A DNA stretch of 64,000 nt from Streptomyces sp. MJM8645 (GTDB lineage Bacteria > Actinomycetota > Actinomycetes > Streptomycetales > Streptomycetaceae), in the NCBI RefSeq assembly GCF_001625365.1, contig NZ_LJJF01000001.1:4289001-4353000 (forward strand), given 5' to 3'. Under the pieces are notes generated by a model. The model was not told the DNA's origin. It ran no database searches and saw nothing but the letters and a program-made list of their open reading frames with translations. Made by a program: the position numbers and the translations under genes. Below, in pieces: positions 7,162 to 15,691 of the stretch. Numbering within the stretch: position 1 is the first letter of the stretch; each line of letters begins with the position of its first letter.

Positions 7162-8673
7162 ATGGCTGCCCGTACCAAGACCACCGCCAAGCCGCGCCCG
7201 GCGTACCGCTGCACCGAGTGCGGCAACCAACTGCCCAAGTGGGTCGGCCGCTGCCCGGAGTGCAACGCCTGGGGCACGGTCGAGGAGTACGGCGCGGTGC
7301 CGATCCGGACGACCGCCGCGGGCCCGGTCAGCTCGCCGGCCCGTCCGATCGGCCAGGTGGACGGCCAGGTCGCGACGGCCCGCTCGACGGGCGTGCCGGA
7401 GCTGGACAGGGTGCTCGGGGGCGGGCTGGTCCCCGGCGCGGTCGTCCTGCTGGCCGGCGAGCCCGGCGTCGGCAAGTCCACCCTGCTGCTGGACGTCGCG
7501 GCCAAGGCCGCCACCGACCGGCACCGCACGCTCTACGTCACCGGCGAGGAGTCGGCCGGTCAGGTCCGGCTGCGCGCCGACCGGATCAACGCGCTCTCCG
7601 AGCACCTCTACCTCGCCGCCGAGTCCGACCTCGGCGCGGTGCTCGGGCACATCGACGCGGTCAACCCCGGTCTGCTGATCCTGGACTCGGTGCAGACCAT
7701 CGCCTCCGCCGAGCTGGACGGCGCCCCCGGCGGTCCGGCCCAGGTCCGCGAGGTGGCGGGCGCGCTGATCCGGGTGTCCAAGGAGCGCGGCATGGCGACG
7801 CTGCTGGTCGGCCACGTCACCAAGGACGGCCAGATCGCCGGCCCGCGCCTGCTGGAGCACCTGGTGGACGTGGTGCTCAGCTTCGAGGGGGACCGGCACG
7901 CCCGGCTGCGGCTCATCCGCGGGATCAAGAACCGCTACGGCGCCACCGACGAGGTGGGCTGCTTCGAGCTGCACGACGAGGGCATCGTCGGCCTGGCCGA
8001 TCCGTCCGGCCTCTTCCTGACCAGGCGTGACAAGCCCGTCCCGGGCACCTGCCTCACCGTCACCCTGGAGGGCAAGCGCCCGCTGGTGGCGGAGGTGCAG
8101 GCGCTGATGGTGGATTCGCAGATCCCGTCCCCGCGGCGCACCACCTCGGGCCTGGAGTCGCCCCGGATCGCGATGATCCTGGCCGTGGTGGAGCGGCACG
8201 GCGGGGTGAAGCTCGGCAAACAGGACATCTACACCGCGACGGTGGGCGGGGTGAAGTTGAGCGAGCCGTCCGCCGACCTCGCGATCGCGCTCGCGGTGGC
8301 GAGCTCCTCCTCGGACACCCCGCTGCCCAGCAACCTGGTGGCGATCGGCGAGGTCGGCCTGGCGGGCGAGGTACGGCGGGTGACGGGGGTGCAGCGGCGG
8401 CTCGCCGAGGCGCACCGGCTGGGCTTCACGCACGCCCTCGTCCCGCCGGATCCGGGCAAGGTGCCGCCGGGCATGAAGGTGGTCGAGGTGGCCGACATCG
8501 GCGAAGCGCTGCGGGCCATCCCGGGCCGCCGCCGGGCCGCCGCCAAGCCGCGCGCTGAGGCGCGTGCTGAGGCGCCGTCGGCGCCGCCGGCCCCGCGCGC
8601 GGCCCGGGTCGTCGCGCACCCGGAGGAGCTGATGGAGGGCTGGGAGCCGGTCGACTCCGACGAACTGCGCTGA
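7162..8673 (+). CDS. radA: DNA repair protein RadA (Sms)
   Basis: RadA is a RecA-related ATPase and DnaB-like branch-migration helicase acting in recombinational repair. The 503-residue product has the full domain set: a C4 zinc finger (C17-x2-C20-x10-C31-x2-C34), Walker A GEPGVGKST at 99-107, the RadA-specific KNRYG motif from K256, and a C-terminal Lon-like domain containing PSADLAIALAVASS. The chosen ATG gives the usual start of the family, and a TACGGT hexamer 7 nt upstream suggests a leaderless transcript. disA follows on the same strand after 150 nt; radA-disA adjacency is common in Gram-positive bacteria, and in Bacillus subtilis the two proteins interact at recombination intermediates. 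Confidence 0.96.
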   Translation: MAARTKTTAKPRPAYRCTECGNQLPKWVGRCPECNAWGTVEEYGAVPIRTTAAGPVSSPARPIGQVDGQVATARSTGVPELDRVLGGGLVPGAVVLLAGEPGVGKSTLLLDVAAKAATDRHRTLYVTGEESAGQVRLRADRINALSEHLYLAAESDLGAVLGHIDAVNPGLLILDSVQTIASAELDGAPGGPAQVREVAGALIRVSKERGMATLLVGHVTKDGQIAGPRLLEHLVDVVLSFEGDRHARLRLIRGIKNRYGATDEVGCFELHDEGIVGLADPSGLFLTRRDKPVPGTCLTVTLEGKRPLVAEVQALMVDSQIPSPRRTTSGLESPRIAMILAVVERHGGVKLGKQDIYTATVGGVKLSEPSADLAIALAVASSSSDTPLPSNLVAIGEVGLAGEVRRVTGVQRRLAEAHRLGFTHALVPPDPGKVPPGMKVVEVADIGEALRAIPGRRRAAAKPRAEARAEAPSAPPAPRAARVVAHPEELMEGWEPVDSDELR

Positions 8674-8732
8674 CCCAAGCCCTGTCGATGCCGCACGCAG
8701 TTAGACTTTCCCCAGTCTCATTGGCCAGAAGG

Positions 8733-8750
8733 CAGTACCGAGCGGTACTG
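8733..8750 (+). promoter_or_regulatory. Inverted repeat in the disA leader
   Basis: CAGTACC and GGTACTG form a perfect 7-bp inverted repeat around GAGC, about 75 nt before disA. A second inverted repeat (AGACT-N6-AGTCT, 8703-8718) lies just upstream and overlaps a TTAGACT -10-like hexamer. They could be operators or leader hairpins. Confidence 0.4.
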
Positions 8751-8823
8751 AGCGACAGAGCAACAGACCGCGGACCGGCGCACGGCGCGAGGCGCGCGGC
8801 ACGGGGTCGACCGGAGGAGTCAC

Positions 8824-9933
8824 GTGGCAGCCAGCGACCGGGGGGCGGACAAGGCCTCCCGTGAGGAGGCCCTGCTGCGGGCCTCCCTCAGTGCCATCGC
8901 ACCCGGCACGGGGCTGCGCGACGGCCTGGAGCGGGTGCTCCGGGCCAACACCGGCGGCCTGATCGTGCTCGGTTTCGACAAGACGGTCGAGTCGATCTGC
9001 ACCGGCGGCTTCGTCCTGGACGTCGAGTTCACCGCGACCCGGCTGCGCGAGCTGTGCAAGCTGGACGGCGCGGTGGTGCTGGACAAGGACATCACCAAGA
9101 TCGTCCGGGCCGGCGTGCACCTGATGCCGGACTCCACGATCCCCACCGACGAGACCGGCACCCGCCACCGCACCGCGGAGCGGGTCAACCGGCAGACCGG
9201 CTTCCCGGTGGTGGCGGTCTCGCACTCGATGCGGCTGATCGCGATGTACGTCAACGGCACCCGCCGGGTGCTGGAGGACTCCACCACCGTCCTGTCCCGC
9301 GCCAACCAGGCGCTGGCCACCCTGGAGCGCTACAAGCTGCGCCTGGACGAGGTGGCCGGCACGCTGTCGGCGCTGGAGATCGAGGACCTGGTGACGGTCC
9401 GGGACGTCACCGCCGTCGCCCAGCGGCTGGAGATGGTCCGGCTGATCGCCACCGAGATCGCCGGCTACGTGCTGGAACTCGGTATCGACGGCCGGCTGCT
9501 CTCGCTCCAGCTGGACGAGCTGATCGCGGGCGTGGAGCCGGAGCGCGAACTGGTCGCCCGGGACTACTTCCCGGAGCGGGCCGCCAAGAAGGGCCGGACG
9601 GTCAACGAGGTGCTGGCCGACCTGGAGGCGCTCACCCACGCCGAGCTGCTGGACCTTCAGACGGTCGCCAAGGCGCTCGGCTACTCGGGCTCCCCGGAGT
9701 CGCTGGACTCCGCGGTCTCGCCGCGCGGCTACCGGCTGCTGGCGAAGATCCCGCGCCTGCCCAACACGGTGATAGAGCGCCTGGTCGAGCACTTCGGCGG
9801 CCTGCAGAAGCTGCTCGCCGCCAGCATCGACGACCTGCAGACGGTCGAGGGCGTCGGCGAGACCCGGGCCCGCTCGGTCCGCGAGGGCCTGTCCCGGCTG
9901 GCCGAATCGTCCATCCTGGAGCGCTACGTCTGA
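8824..9933 (+). CDS. disA: DNA integrity scanning diadenylate cyclase DisA
   Basis: DisA condenses two ATP into cyclic di-AMP and pauses on branched DNA. The 369-residue protein has the DAC domain with the nucleotide-binding DGA at 81-83 and RHR at 114-116, a central helical spine, and a C-terminal RuvA-like helix-hairpin-helix domain (ASIDDLQTVEGVGETRARSV). The GTG start at 8824 is preceded by GGAGGAG. It follows radA co-directionally. In Streptomyces, c-di-AMP controls osmotic balance and cell-wall hydrolase expression, so the M23 peptidase about 5 kb downstream was checked for a ydaO riboswitch, but none was recognisable. A strong terminator follows at once. Confidence 0.97.
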   Translation: MAASDRGADKASREEALLRASLSAIAPGTGLRDGLERVLRANTGGLIVLGFDKTVESICTGGFVLDVEFTATRLRELCKLDGAVVLDKDITKIVRAGVHLMPDSTIPTDETGTRHRTAERVNRQTGFPVVAVSHSMRLIAMYVNGTRRVLEDSTTVLSRANQALATLERYKLRLDEVAGTLSALEIEDLVTVRDVTAVAQRLEMVRLIATEIAGYVLELGIDGRLLSLQLDELIAGVEPERELVARDYFPERAAKKGRTVNEVLADLEALTHAELLDLQTVAKALGYSGSPESLDSAVSPRGYRLLAKIPRLPNTVIERLVEHFGGLQKLLAASIDDLQTVEGVGETRARSVREGLSRLAESSILERYV

Positions 9934-9968
9934 CCAGGCGCCACGTCCGACCTGACGCACCGCCGCGC

Positions 9969-9998
9969 ACGGCCCCCGGGGAACGCCCCGGGGGCCGT
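9969..9998 (+). terminator. disA terminator
   Basis: A perfect 13-bp stem (ACGGCCCCCGGGG with its complement) on an AACG tetraloop begins 36 nt after the disA stop codon. Confidence 0.75.
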
Positions 9999-10082
9999 CG
10001 TGCACCCCGCCGAGTCACCCCGTCGAGTCCCCCCTCGTCGAGCCACCCCGACCGGCGCACCCCGACCGGCCCGTGAGGCGCC

Positions 10083-10113
10083 GAAGCCCCCGGCCGCGTC
10101 GGCCGGGGGCTTC
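10083..10113 (-). terminator. Terminator of the minus-strand membrane protein gene
   Basis: A perfect 13-bp stem (GAAGCCCCCGGCC with its complement) on a 5-nt loop lies 20 nt downstream of the stop codon of the convergent gene at 10133. It could also act as a second stop for disA transcription. Confidence 0.7.
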
Positions 10114-10132
10114 GAGTCGAGTTGAGGGTGGT

Positions 10133-11014
10133 TCAGCTGTCCAGGCGGATCGAGGAGCGCGCCGAGACCTGGCCGCCGGAGAGCCCGGTGAGGTCGGCGA
10201 CCACCAGGTAGGTGCCCGCCGCGGGGGGCGCCGGGTCGGCGGTGGCGCACTGCGGCTTGCTGCGGCTGCGGTCCCAGGTGAACGTCTCGGTCAGGCCGTT
10301 GTTGGCCGGGATCTGCACCCAGCTGCTGCCGCGGTCGGACGGGCAGTCGCCCGAGGACCAGACCCGGTCGCCGTTGCTGGCGGTCACGGTGATCGCGGAG
10401 GCCGCCCGGCCCAGGTCCACCCGGCAGTTGGCGCCGGAGGCGTTCTTCACGGTGAGCGAGAGCCGCGGCTTGTCCTTGGGCTGGTACGAGTTCTGCGCGC
10501 TGGCCAGCTCCAGGGTGACCTGCGAGGAGGCGCAGACCGGAAGCGCCATCACCTCGGGCGTGTTCACCACCGGGGCGCCGCCGCCCGTGCCGCCCGCGCC
10601 GCCGGAACTGCCGGCTGCACCGCCGCCCGCCGCCGCGCCGCCACCCGTGCCCCCGCCGGTGGCAGGAGCCGGGTTGGCACCGCCGCCGGTGCCGCCGGTG
10701 CTGAGGCTGACCTCGCCGCCGCCGGAGCCGGCCACCGGGCCGCCGCTCGCGTTGCCGCCGCTGCCGCCGCCGGGGCGCGCCGCAGGGCCGCTCGGCGACG
10801 CACCGGGCGTGATGGACTGGGCGGGGGTCTGGCTCTGGGACGGAACGGCCTGCGCGGCCTTGCTCGATGAGCCGCCGTCACCGCCCCCGTCCTGATCGAT
10901 CATCAGCCAGGCGATCAGGGCGGCGACCGCCGCGACGGCGACGAGCACGACGACGCGCCGACGCCAGTAGATCGAGGCCGGCAGCGGTCCCACGGGTTGA
11001 CGCAGAGAGGGCAC
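10133..11014 (-). CDS. Membrane-anchored protein with extracellular beta domain, unknown function
   Basis: I do not recognise a named family. The 293-residue product has a short cytoplasmic N terminus, one membrane helix (VVVLVAVAAVAALIAWLMI, about residues 22-40), a Ser/Gly/Pro-rich linker of about 90 residues, and a C-terminal domain of about 140 residues with a beta-sandwich look (VTLELASAQNSYQPKDKPRL, LSLTVKNASGANCRVDLG), probably with one or two disulfides. The topology places the C-terminal domain outside the cell. The GTG at 11014 was preferred over the TTG two codons earlier because a TAGAGT -10 hexamer sits 6 nt upstream of it. It is convergent with disA and divergent from mutY. Confidence 0.72.
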   Translation of the reverse strand: MPSLRQPVGPLPASIYWRRRVVVLVAVAAVAALIAWLMIDQDGGGDGGSSSKAAQAVPSQSQTPAQSITPGASPSGPAARPGGGSGGNASGGPVAGSGGGEVSLSTGGTGGGANPAPATGGGTGGGAAAGGGAAGSSGGAGGTGGGAPVVNTPEVMALPVCASSQVTLELASAQNSYQPKDKPRLSLTVKNASGANCRVDLGRAASAITVTASNGDRVWSSGDCPSDRGSSWVQIPANNGLTETFTWDRSRSKPQCATADPAPPAAGTYLVVADLTGLSGGQVSARSSIRLDS

Positions 11015-11020
11015 GCCCAA

Positions 11021-11026
11021 ACTCTA
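11021..11026 (-). promoter_or_regulatory. Leaderless-type -10 of the 10133-11014 gene
   Basis: TAGAGT on the minus strand ends 6 nt before the GTG start at 11014. Confidence 0.45.
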
Positions 11027-11208
11027 CGAGACTGTGTGTGCCGCTTGACGCACCAACACCGCACAGTCGCCCCTTCCTTCACATGATCCGCCATTTGCGC
11101 CGTTCGAGGGAGCTCTGAAGCGGTAAGTTTCCGGGAGATCCACGGGGGTATCCGGAGCGCTTCTCTCCGCTTCGGTCGCGCCCGTCGACATGGGAGGATC
11201 GAAGGGCC

Positions 11209-12156
11209 ATGGCTGCCATCACCGTCACCCCCGCCCCCGTCCCCCCGGCAGGCGCCGCGCCGGACGCCGTCCGGCCGCCGATGCCGCTGCCGCTGCTGCA
11301 CGCGACCGTCCTCGACTGGTACGAGGCCGACAAGCGCGACCTCCCCTGGCGGACGCCCGAGGCGACGCCCTGGGCGATCATGGTGAGCGAGTTCATGCTC
11401 CAGCAGACCCCGGTGAAGCGGGTGCTGCCCGCCTGGGAGGCGTGGCTGACCCGCTGGCCCACCCCGGCGGACCTCGCGGCCGATGCGCCCGGCGAGGCGG
11501 TCCGGATGTGGGGCCGGCTCGGCTACCCGCGCCGCGCGCTGCGGCTGCACGCGGCCGCGGTGGCGATCACCGAGGAGCACGGCGGCGAGGTGCCGGACGA
11601 CCACGCCACCCTGCTCTCGCTGCCCGGGGTGGGGGAGTACACGGCCGCCGCGGTCGCCTCCTTCGCCTTCCGCCAGCGGCACGTGGTGCTGGACACCAAC
11701 GTCCGCCGGGTGTTCGCCCGCGCGGTGTCCGGCGTCGAGTACCCGGCCCAGGCCACCACGGCCGCCGAGCGCCGCACGGCGACGGCGCTGCTGCCCGACG
11801 ACGCCGAGACCGCGGCCACCTGGGCGGTCGGCGTGATGGAGCTGGGCGCGCTGGTCTGCACCGCGCGCGGCCCGGAGTGCGGGGGCTGCCCGCTGTTCGC
11901 CCACTGCGCCTGGCAGCGGGCGGGCCGCCCGCCGTACGAGGGCCCGGCCCGGCGGGGCCAGACCTACGAGGGGACGGACCGGCAGGTGCGCGGCAAGCTG
12001 CTCGCGGTGCTGCGGGAGTCGCACGGCTCGGTGCCGCAGGCCCGGCTGGACGCGGTCTGGCCGGACGCGGTGCAGCGGGCCCGGGCACTGGACGGCCTGG
12101 TCGCGGACGGCCTGGTGGAGCCCGTCGAGCAGGGCGTCTACCGACTTCCCCAGTAG
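11209..12156 (+). CDS. mutY: A/G-specific adenine glycosylase MutY
   Basis: MutY removes adenine mispaired with 8-oxoguanine. The 315-residue protein has the catalytic-acid region SEFMLQQTPV, the helix-hairpin-helix LPGVGEYTAAAVASF followed by the catalytic aspartate in VVLDTNVRR, and a [4Fe-4S] cluster loop with four cysteines at 217, 224, 227 and 233. The C-terminal MutT-like domain of longer homologues is absent; after the cluster there are only about 80 residues, with a winged-helix look (LLAVLRESHGSVPQARLDAV). Such short MutY proteins occur in actinobacteria. The ATG at 11209 sits 188 nt from the divergent membrane-protein gene. A bidirectional terminator follows. Confidence 0.94.
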   Translation: MAAITVTPAPVPPAGAAPDAVRPPMPLPLLHATVLDWYEADKRDLPWRTPEATPWAIMVSEFMLQQTPVKRVLPAWEAWLTRWPTPADLAADAPGEAVRMWGRLGYPRRALRLHAAAVAITEEHGGEVPDDHATLLSLPGVGEYTAAAVASFAFRQRHVVLDTNVRRVFARAVSGVEYPAQATTAAERRTATALLPDDAETAATWAVGVMELGALVCTARGPECGGCPLFAHCAWQRAGRPPYEGPARRGQTYEGTDRQVRGKLLAVLRESHGSVPQARLDAVWPDAVQRARALDGLVADGLVEPVEQGVYRLPQ

Positions 12157-12186
12157 TCGGCCACGAGTAGTCGGCCACGAACGCGG

Positions 12187-12223
12187 GACGGCGCCCCCGG
12201 AGGATTCCTCCGGGGGCGCCGTC
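12187..12223. terminator. Bidirectional terminator between mutY and DHA2 exporter gene
   Basis: A perfect 17-bp stem (GACGGCGCCCCCGGAGG with its complement) on a 3-nt loop lies midway between two convergent stop codons and can serve both genes. Confidence 0.8.
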
Positions 12224-12241
12224 GTGTCGGCGGGAGGGCGG

Positions 12242-13849
12242 TCAGACGGCCGCCGCCTCCAGCGAGGCCTCGGCGGACTTGTCCGCCTTGCCCGTGCCGG
12301 TACCGCGCAGCGGCACCTCGCGCATGAACACCGCGGCGGCGATCGCGACCACGGCCACCCCCGCACCCCACAGGAAGACGGTGTGCATGCCGTTGGACAC
12401 CGCGTGGTGGTAGGCGTCCTGGATGTTCTCGGGGAGCTTGCGCAGGTCCGCCGGGCTCATCTGGCCCGGGTCCTTCACGGCGCCGCCACCGCCGGCCGCC
12501 GCGTGGTCGCCCAGCCGCTCCTTCATGGTGTCGGTGACCCGGTTGTTGAACAGGGCGCCGAACAGCGCGACACCGAAGGAACCGCCGATGGTGCGGAACA
12601 GGGTGGCGGTGGAGCTGGCCACGCCCATGTCCTTGAGCTCGACGCTGTTCTGCGCGACCAGCATGGTGATCTGCATCAGGAAGCCCATGCCGGCACCGAG
12701 CACGACCATCCAGCAGGCGGAGGTGAAGCTGCTGGTCGCGGTGCCCATGGTGGAGAGCAGCACCATGCCGACGGTCATCACGATGGTGCCGATGATCGGG
12801 AATATCCGGTACTTGCCGGTCTTGGTGACGGCCTGGCCGACCACCAGCGAGACGACCAGCATGCCGAACATCATCGGCATCAGCAGCAGGCCGGAGTTGG
12901 TGGCCGAGGCGCCCTGGACGATCTGCTGGTAGAGCGGCAGGAAGACGGTCGAGCCGAACATCACGAAGCCGACGATGAAGCCGATGATCGAGACCAGGGT
13001 GAAGTTCAGGTTCTTGAACAGGCTCAGCGGCAGCATCGGCTCCTGCACCCGCTGCTCGACGTAGCAGAAGGCGATCAGCGTCGCGGCGGCGAGCGCGGCG
13101 AGTCCCAGGATCTGCTTGGAGCCCCAGTCGTACTGCTGGCCGCCCCAGGTGGTGATCAGGACGAGCGAGGTGATGCCCGTCGTGAGCAGGATGGCGCCCC
13201 AGTAGTCGATCCGGGCGTTGTTGCGGACCTTCGGCAGCTTCAGGGTGACGACGACCACGGCGAGCGCGATCACGCCGAGCGGCAGGTTGATGTAGAAGGT
13301 CCAGTGCCAGCTCAGGTGGTCGGTGATGAAGCCGCCGACCAGCGGGCCGCCGATGGTGGCGAGGGCCATGACCGCGGCGAACATGCCCTGGTACTTGCCG
13401 CGGTCACGCGGCGCGACCAGCGCGCCCATGATCGACATGACGCCGACCATCAGGCCGCCGGCGCCCAGGCCCTGGAGGGCGCGGAAGCCGATCAGCTCGT
13501 TCATGTTCTGCGACAGGCCGGACAGCGCCGAGCCCACCAGGAAGATCACGATCGAGGTGAGGAAGGTGCCCTTGCGGCCGTAGAGGTCGCCGAGCTTGCC
13601 CCAGATCGGGGTGGAGGCGGCGGTGGCCAGGGTGTACGAGGTGACGACCCAGGACAGGTGCTCGGCGCCGCCGAGGTCGCCGACGATGGTCGGCATCGCG
13701 GTGCCGACGATCAGGTTGTCGAGCATGGCCAGCAGCATGGTGACGACCAGGCCGACCATGACGAGGCGGATCTCGCGGGGTGACCGCGGCTGCTCCTCCT
13801 CGGCTGACTTCTCCTCCGGTACCGGGCCGGTGGTCTTGGACTGTGACAT
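12242..13849 (-). CDS. DHA2-family MFS multidrug exporter
   Basis: This 535-residue integral membrane protein belongs to the 14-helix DHA2 (EmrB/QacA) drug:proton antiporters. The N-terminal helices carry the family signature LLAMLDNLIVGTAMPTIVGDL, with motif A as GKLGDLYGRKG between helices 2 and 3 and motif C-like sequence in helix 5. About 14 hydrophobic segments can be counted. The start is the ATG at 13849 (MSQSKTTGP) because the upstream 19 codons of the open frame have no family similarity. A divergent TetR gene begins 219 nt away and a 17-bp imperfect inverted repeat lies between them, so repression by that regulator with drug-dependent release is the expected control. The substrate is unknown. 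Confidence 0.92.
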   Translation of the reverse strand: MSQSKTTGPVPEEKSAEEEQPRSPREIRLVMVGLVVTMLLAMLDNLIVGTAMPTIVGDLGGAEHLSWVVTSYTLATAASTPIWGKLGDLYGRKGTFLTSIVIFLVGSALSGLSQNMNELIGFRALQGLGAGGLMVGVMSIMGALVAPRDRGKYQGMFAAVMALATIGGPLVGGFITDHLSWHWTFYINLPLGVIALAVVVVTLKLPKVRNNARIDYWGAILLTTGITSLVLITTWGGQQYDWGSKQILGLAALAAATLIAFCYVEQRVQEPMLPLSLFKNLNFTLVSIIGFIVGFVMFGSTVFLPLYQQIVQGASATNSGLLLMPMMFGMLVVSLVVGQAVTKTGKYRIFPIIGTIVMTVGMVLLSTMGTATSSFTSACWMVVLGAGMGFLMQITMLVAQNSVELKDMGVASSTATLFRTIGGSFGVALFGALFNNRVTDTMKERLGDHAAAGGGGAVKDPGQMSPADLRKLPENIQDAYHHAVSNGMHTVFLWGAGVAVVAIAAAVFMREVPLRGTGTGKADKSAEASLEAAAV

Positions 13850-13909
13850 GAGGTGGTGTCTCCCGGAGGGGTGTTTCGGACGGGCGGAGGCCGCGCAGTG
13901 ATTCACTTA

Positions 13910-13972
13910 CTTGACGCCCGGCTAGTTTGTGGACCGTCGGCACGGTAAGTTGTTTACTAGCCGGTCGTCAAG
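13910..13972. promoter_or_regulatory. Divergent operator/promoter between exporter and TetR gene
   Basis: CTTGACGCCCGGCTAGT (13910-13926) and ACTAGCCGGTCGTCAAG (13956-13972) are inverted copies with one mismatch, separated by 29 bp. Each arm contains TTGACG, a -35-like hexamer pointing toward the opposite gene, so the two arms are probably both operator halves and promoter parts. The nested CTTAC/GTAAG pair adds to the symmetry. Confidence 0.65.
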
Positions 13973-14068
13973 CCAGTTTCCCGCCCGGCTGCCTGGGCAG
14001 GGAGAATAGGCCCGGGGCGGACGCCACCGGGGTCCGCAGCAGTCACCGACGCACTCATGAGGCAGGCC

Positions 14069-14704
14069 ATGGGCACTCCGCACAGCCCCCGCAGCGACAC
14101 GCGGTCCCGCATCATCGAGGTGTCCCTGGAGCTCTTCTCCGAGCAGGGCTACGAGCAGACCTCGCTGCGCGAGATCGCCGACCGCCTCGGCGTCACCAAG
14201 GCCGCGCTCTACTACCACTTCAAGACCAAGGACGACATCGTCCTGGGCATCGTGGAGCGGATGGCCGCGCCGATCGACGAGACCATCGCGTGGGGTCGGC
14301 AGCAGTCCTGGAGCCCGGAGATGCGCGACGAGCTGATCCGCCGCTTCGCGGACGGGATGGCCGAGCGGGCGCCGCTGCTGCGCTTCTTCCACGAGAACCA
14401 GCCCGCGCTGCGCGAGTCCGCGGCCGGGCTGGCGTTCAAGGACCGCATGATCACGATGATCCAGCTGGTGCACGGGCCGGACGCCGACTTCCGGGAGCGG
14501 CTGCGCGCCACGATGTCGCTGTTCACCGTCCACTCGGCGATGTTCCTGCTCAAGCAGGACACCGCGGACTGCGACCACGGCGACAACGTGTGGGGCGAGT
14601 CCTGGCCGCCGGCGGCCACCCTGGAGGACGCGATCGGGGCGGCCCGGGAGATCGCGCTGGAGATCGGCGGCCGGATCGGCCACCCGGCCCCCGCCCACTC
14701 CTGA
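14069..14704 (+). CDS. TetR-family transcriptional regulator
   Basis: This 211-residue TetR/AcrR regulator has an N-terminal helix-turn-helix (RSRIIEVSLELFSEQGYEQT, then SLREIADRLGVTKAALYYHF at about 28-47) and a ligand-binding C-terminal half of no specific subfamily. The start was set at the ATG 14069 (MGTPHSPRS) because GAGG lies 6 nt before it, while the in-frame ATG at 14057 has no ribosome binding site. It is divergent from the DHA2 exporter gene and shares with it a long inverted repeat, the classical layout of a self-regulated local repressor of drug efflux. Confidence 0.9.
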   Translation: MGTPHSPRSDTRSRIIEVSLELFSEQGYEQTSLREIADRLGVTKAALYYHFKTKDDIVLGIVERMAAPIDETIAWGRQQSWSPEMRDELIRRFADGMAERAPLLRFFHENQPALRESAAGLAFKDRMITMIQLVHGPDADFRERLRATMSLFTVHSAMFLLKQDTADCDHGDNVWGESWPPAATLEDAIGAAREIALEIGGRIGHPAPAHS

Positions 14705-14764
14705 GCGGACGGGCGGGCGGACGGGCAGTCGGGCAGGCGGGCGGACCGGTAGCCGGGGCCGGAC

Positions 14765-15691
14765 TCAGAAGTCGGTGACGCCGTGCCCCGCGAGGAACGC
14801 GATCGGGTTCACCACCGCGCCGTAGCGGTTGCTGGTGCGGATCTCGAAGTGCAGATGGGGCCCGGTCGAGTTGCCGGTGCTCCCGGACCGCCCGATCTGC
14901 TCGCCGGCCGACACCTGGTCCCCGGCCGCGACCCCGAGCGAGGACAGGTGCGCGTACTGCGCGTAGTGCCCGTCCGCCAGCCGCAGCACGACCTCCTTGC
15001 CGTACGAGCCGTCCCAGCCGGCCGACACCACGGTCGCGTTCCCGACCGCCAGCAGCGGCGTGCCCGGGTCGACCGCGAAGTCCACCCCGGTGTGGTACCC
15101 GGCGGCGTACTCGGAGTTGGCCGCCCCGTACGGATTGCTGGTCGGCGCGTCCGGTACCGGGGCCGACCACTCCGGAGCCGGAGCCGGAGCTGGCTCCGGT
15201 GCGGGCGCGGCCTCGGGCCCCGGCGCGGGGGCCTCGGCCGGCGTGCCGGCGACGGGCGGCTCCACCGGCAGCAGGTTGGCGGCCACCGCCACGAACTCCT
15301 GTGCCGAGTCGCCGTTGTTCGGCAGCCGGTACGGGCTCGGCCCGGCCACCTGGACCAGGCCCGGGCTGGGCACGGCGGCCTGCGGCGCGGTGAAGGCCGA
15401 GCTGCCGGGCGTGGTGGGCCGGACGGTCTGCGCCGAGGCGCTGCCGGGCGCGGCCACCAGCAGCGCGCCGGCGAGCAGCACCGCGGCCGCCCCGGCGGCG
15501 ACCACCGCGCGCTCCCGCTCGGCCTGCGGGTGCCCGCCGGGCAGCGGGTGCCGGGGCGCGGCGAGCGCGCGCAGCGGCGCGGCATGGGTGCGGGCGGCAT
15601 GGCCGAGCCGGGGCTGCCAGGCCGCCGCCTGGGCCGCCGTACGGGCGGCGAGCCGGCGCAGGACCGGCCCCACGGGCGGGACAGAGGACAT
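14765..15691 (-). CDS. M23-family cell-wall endopeptidase
   Basis: This 308-residue secreted or membrane-anchored zinc peptidase would cleave peptidoglycan cross-bridges. Residues 1-75 are cytoplasmic and Arg/Ala-rich. A hydrophobic segment (VVAAGAAAVLLAGALLVAA) ending in SASAQ marks an export signal, perhaps with cleavage after SASA. A Pro/Ala/Glu linker leads to a C-terminal M23 (LytM) domain with both zinc motifs: GYHTGVDF (H-x3-D) and GPHLHFEIR (H-x-H). The long N-terminal region before the signal is unusual for an exported enzyme. The ATG at 15691 was preferred to the GTG 35 codons upstream. No LysM or other binding domain is visible. Confidence 0.88.
   Translation of the reverse strand: MSSVPPVGPVLRRLAARTAAQAAAWQPRLGHAARTHAAPLRALAAPRHPLPGGHPQAERERAVVAAGAAAVLLAGALLVAAPGSASAQTVRPTTPGSSAFTAPQAAVPSPGLVQVAGPSPYRLPNNGDSAQEFVAVAANLLPVEPPVAGTPAEAPAPGPEAAPAPEPAPAPAPEWSAPVPDAPTSNPYGAANSEYAAGYHTGVDFAVDPGTPLLAVGNATVVSAGWDGSYGKEVVLRLADGHYAQYAHLSSLGVAAGDQVSAGEQIGRSGSTGNSTGPHLHFEIRTSNRYGAVVNPIAFLAGHGVTDF

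Noticed and set aside
14057-14068. Upstream ATG at 14057 as the start of the TetR gene.
   Set aside because: No ribosome binding site precedes it, whereas GAGG lies 6 nt before the ATG at 14069; it adds only four residues.
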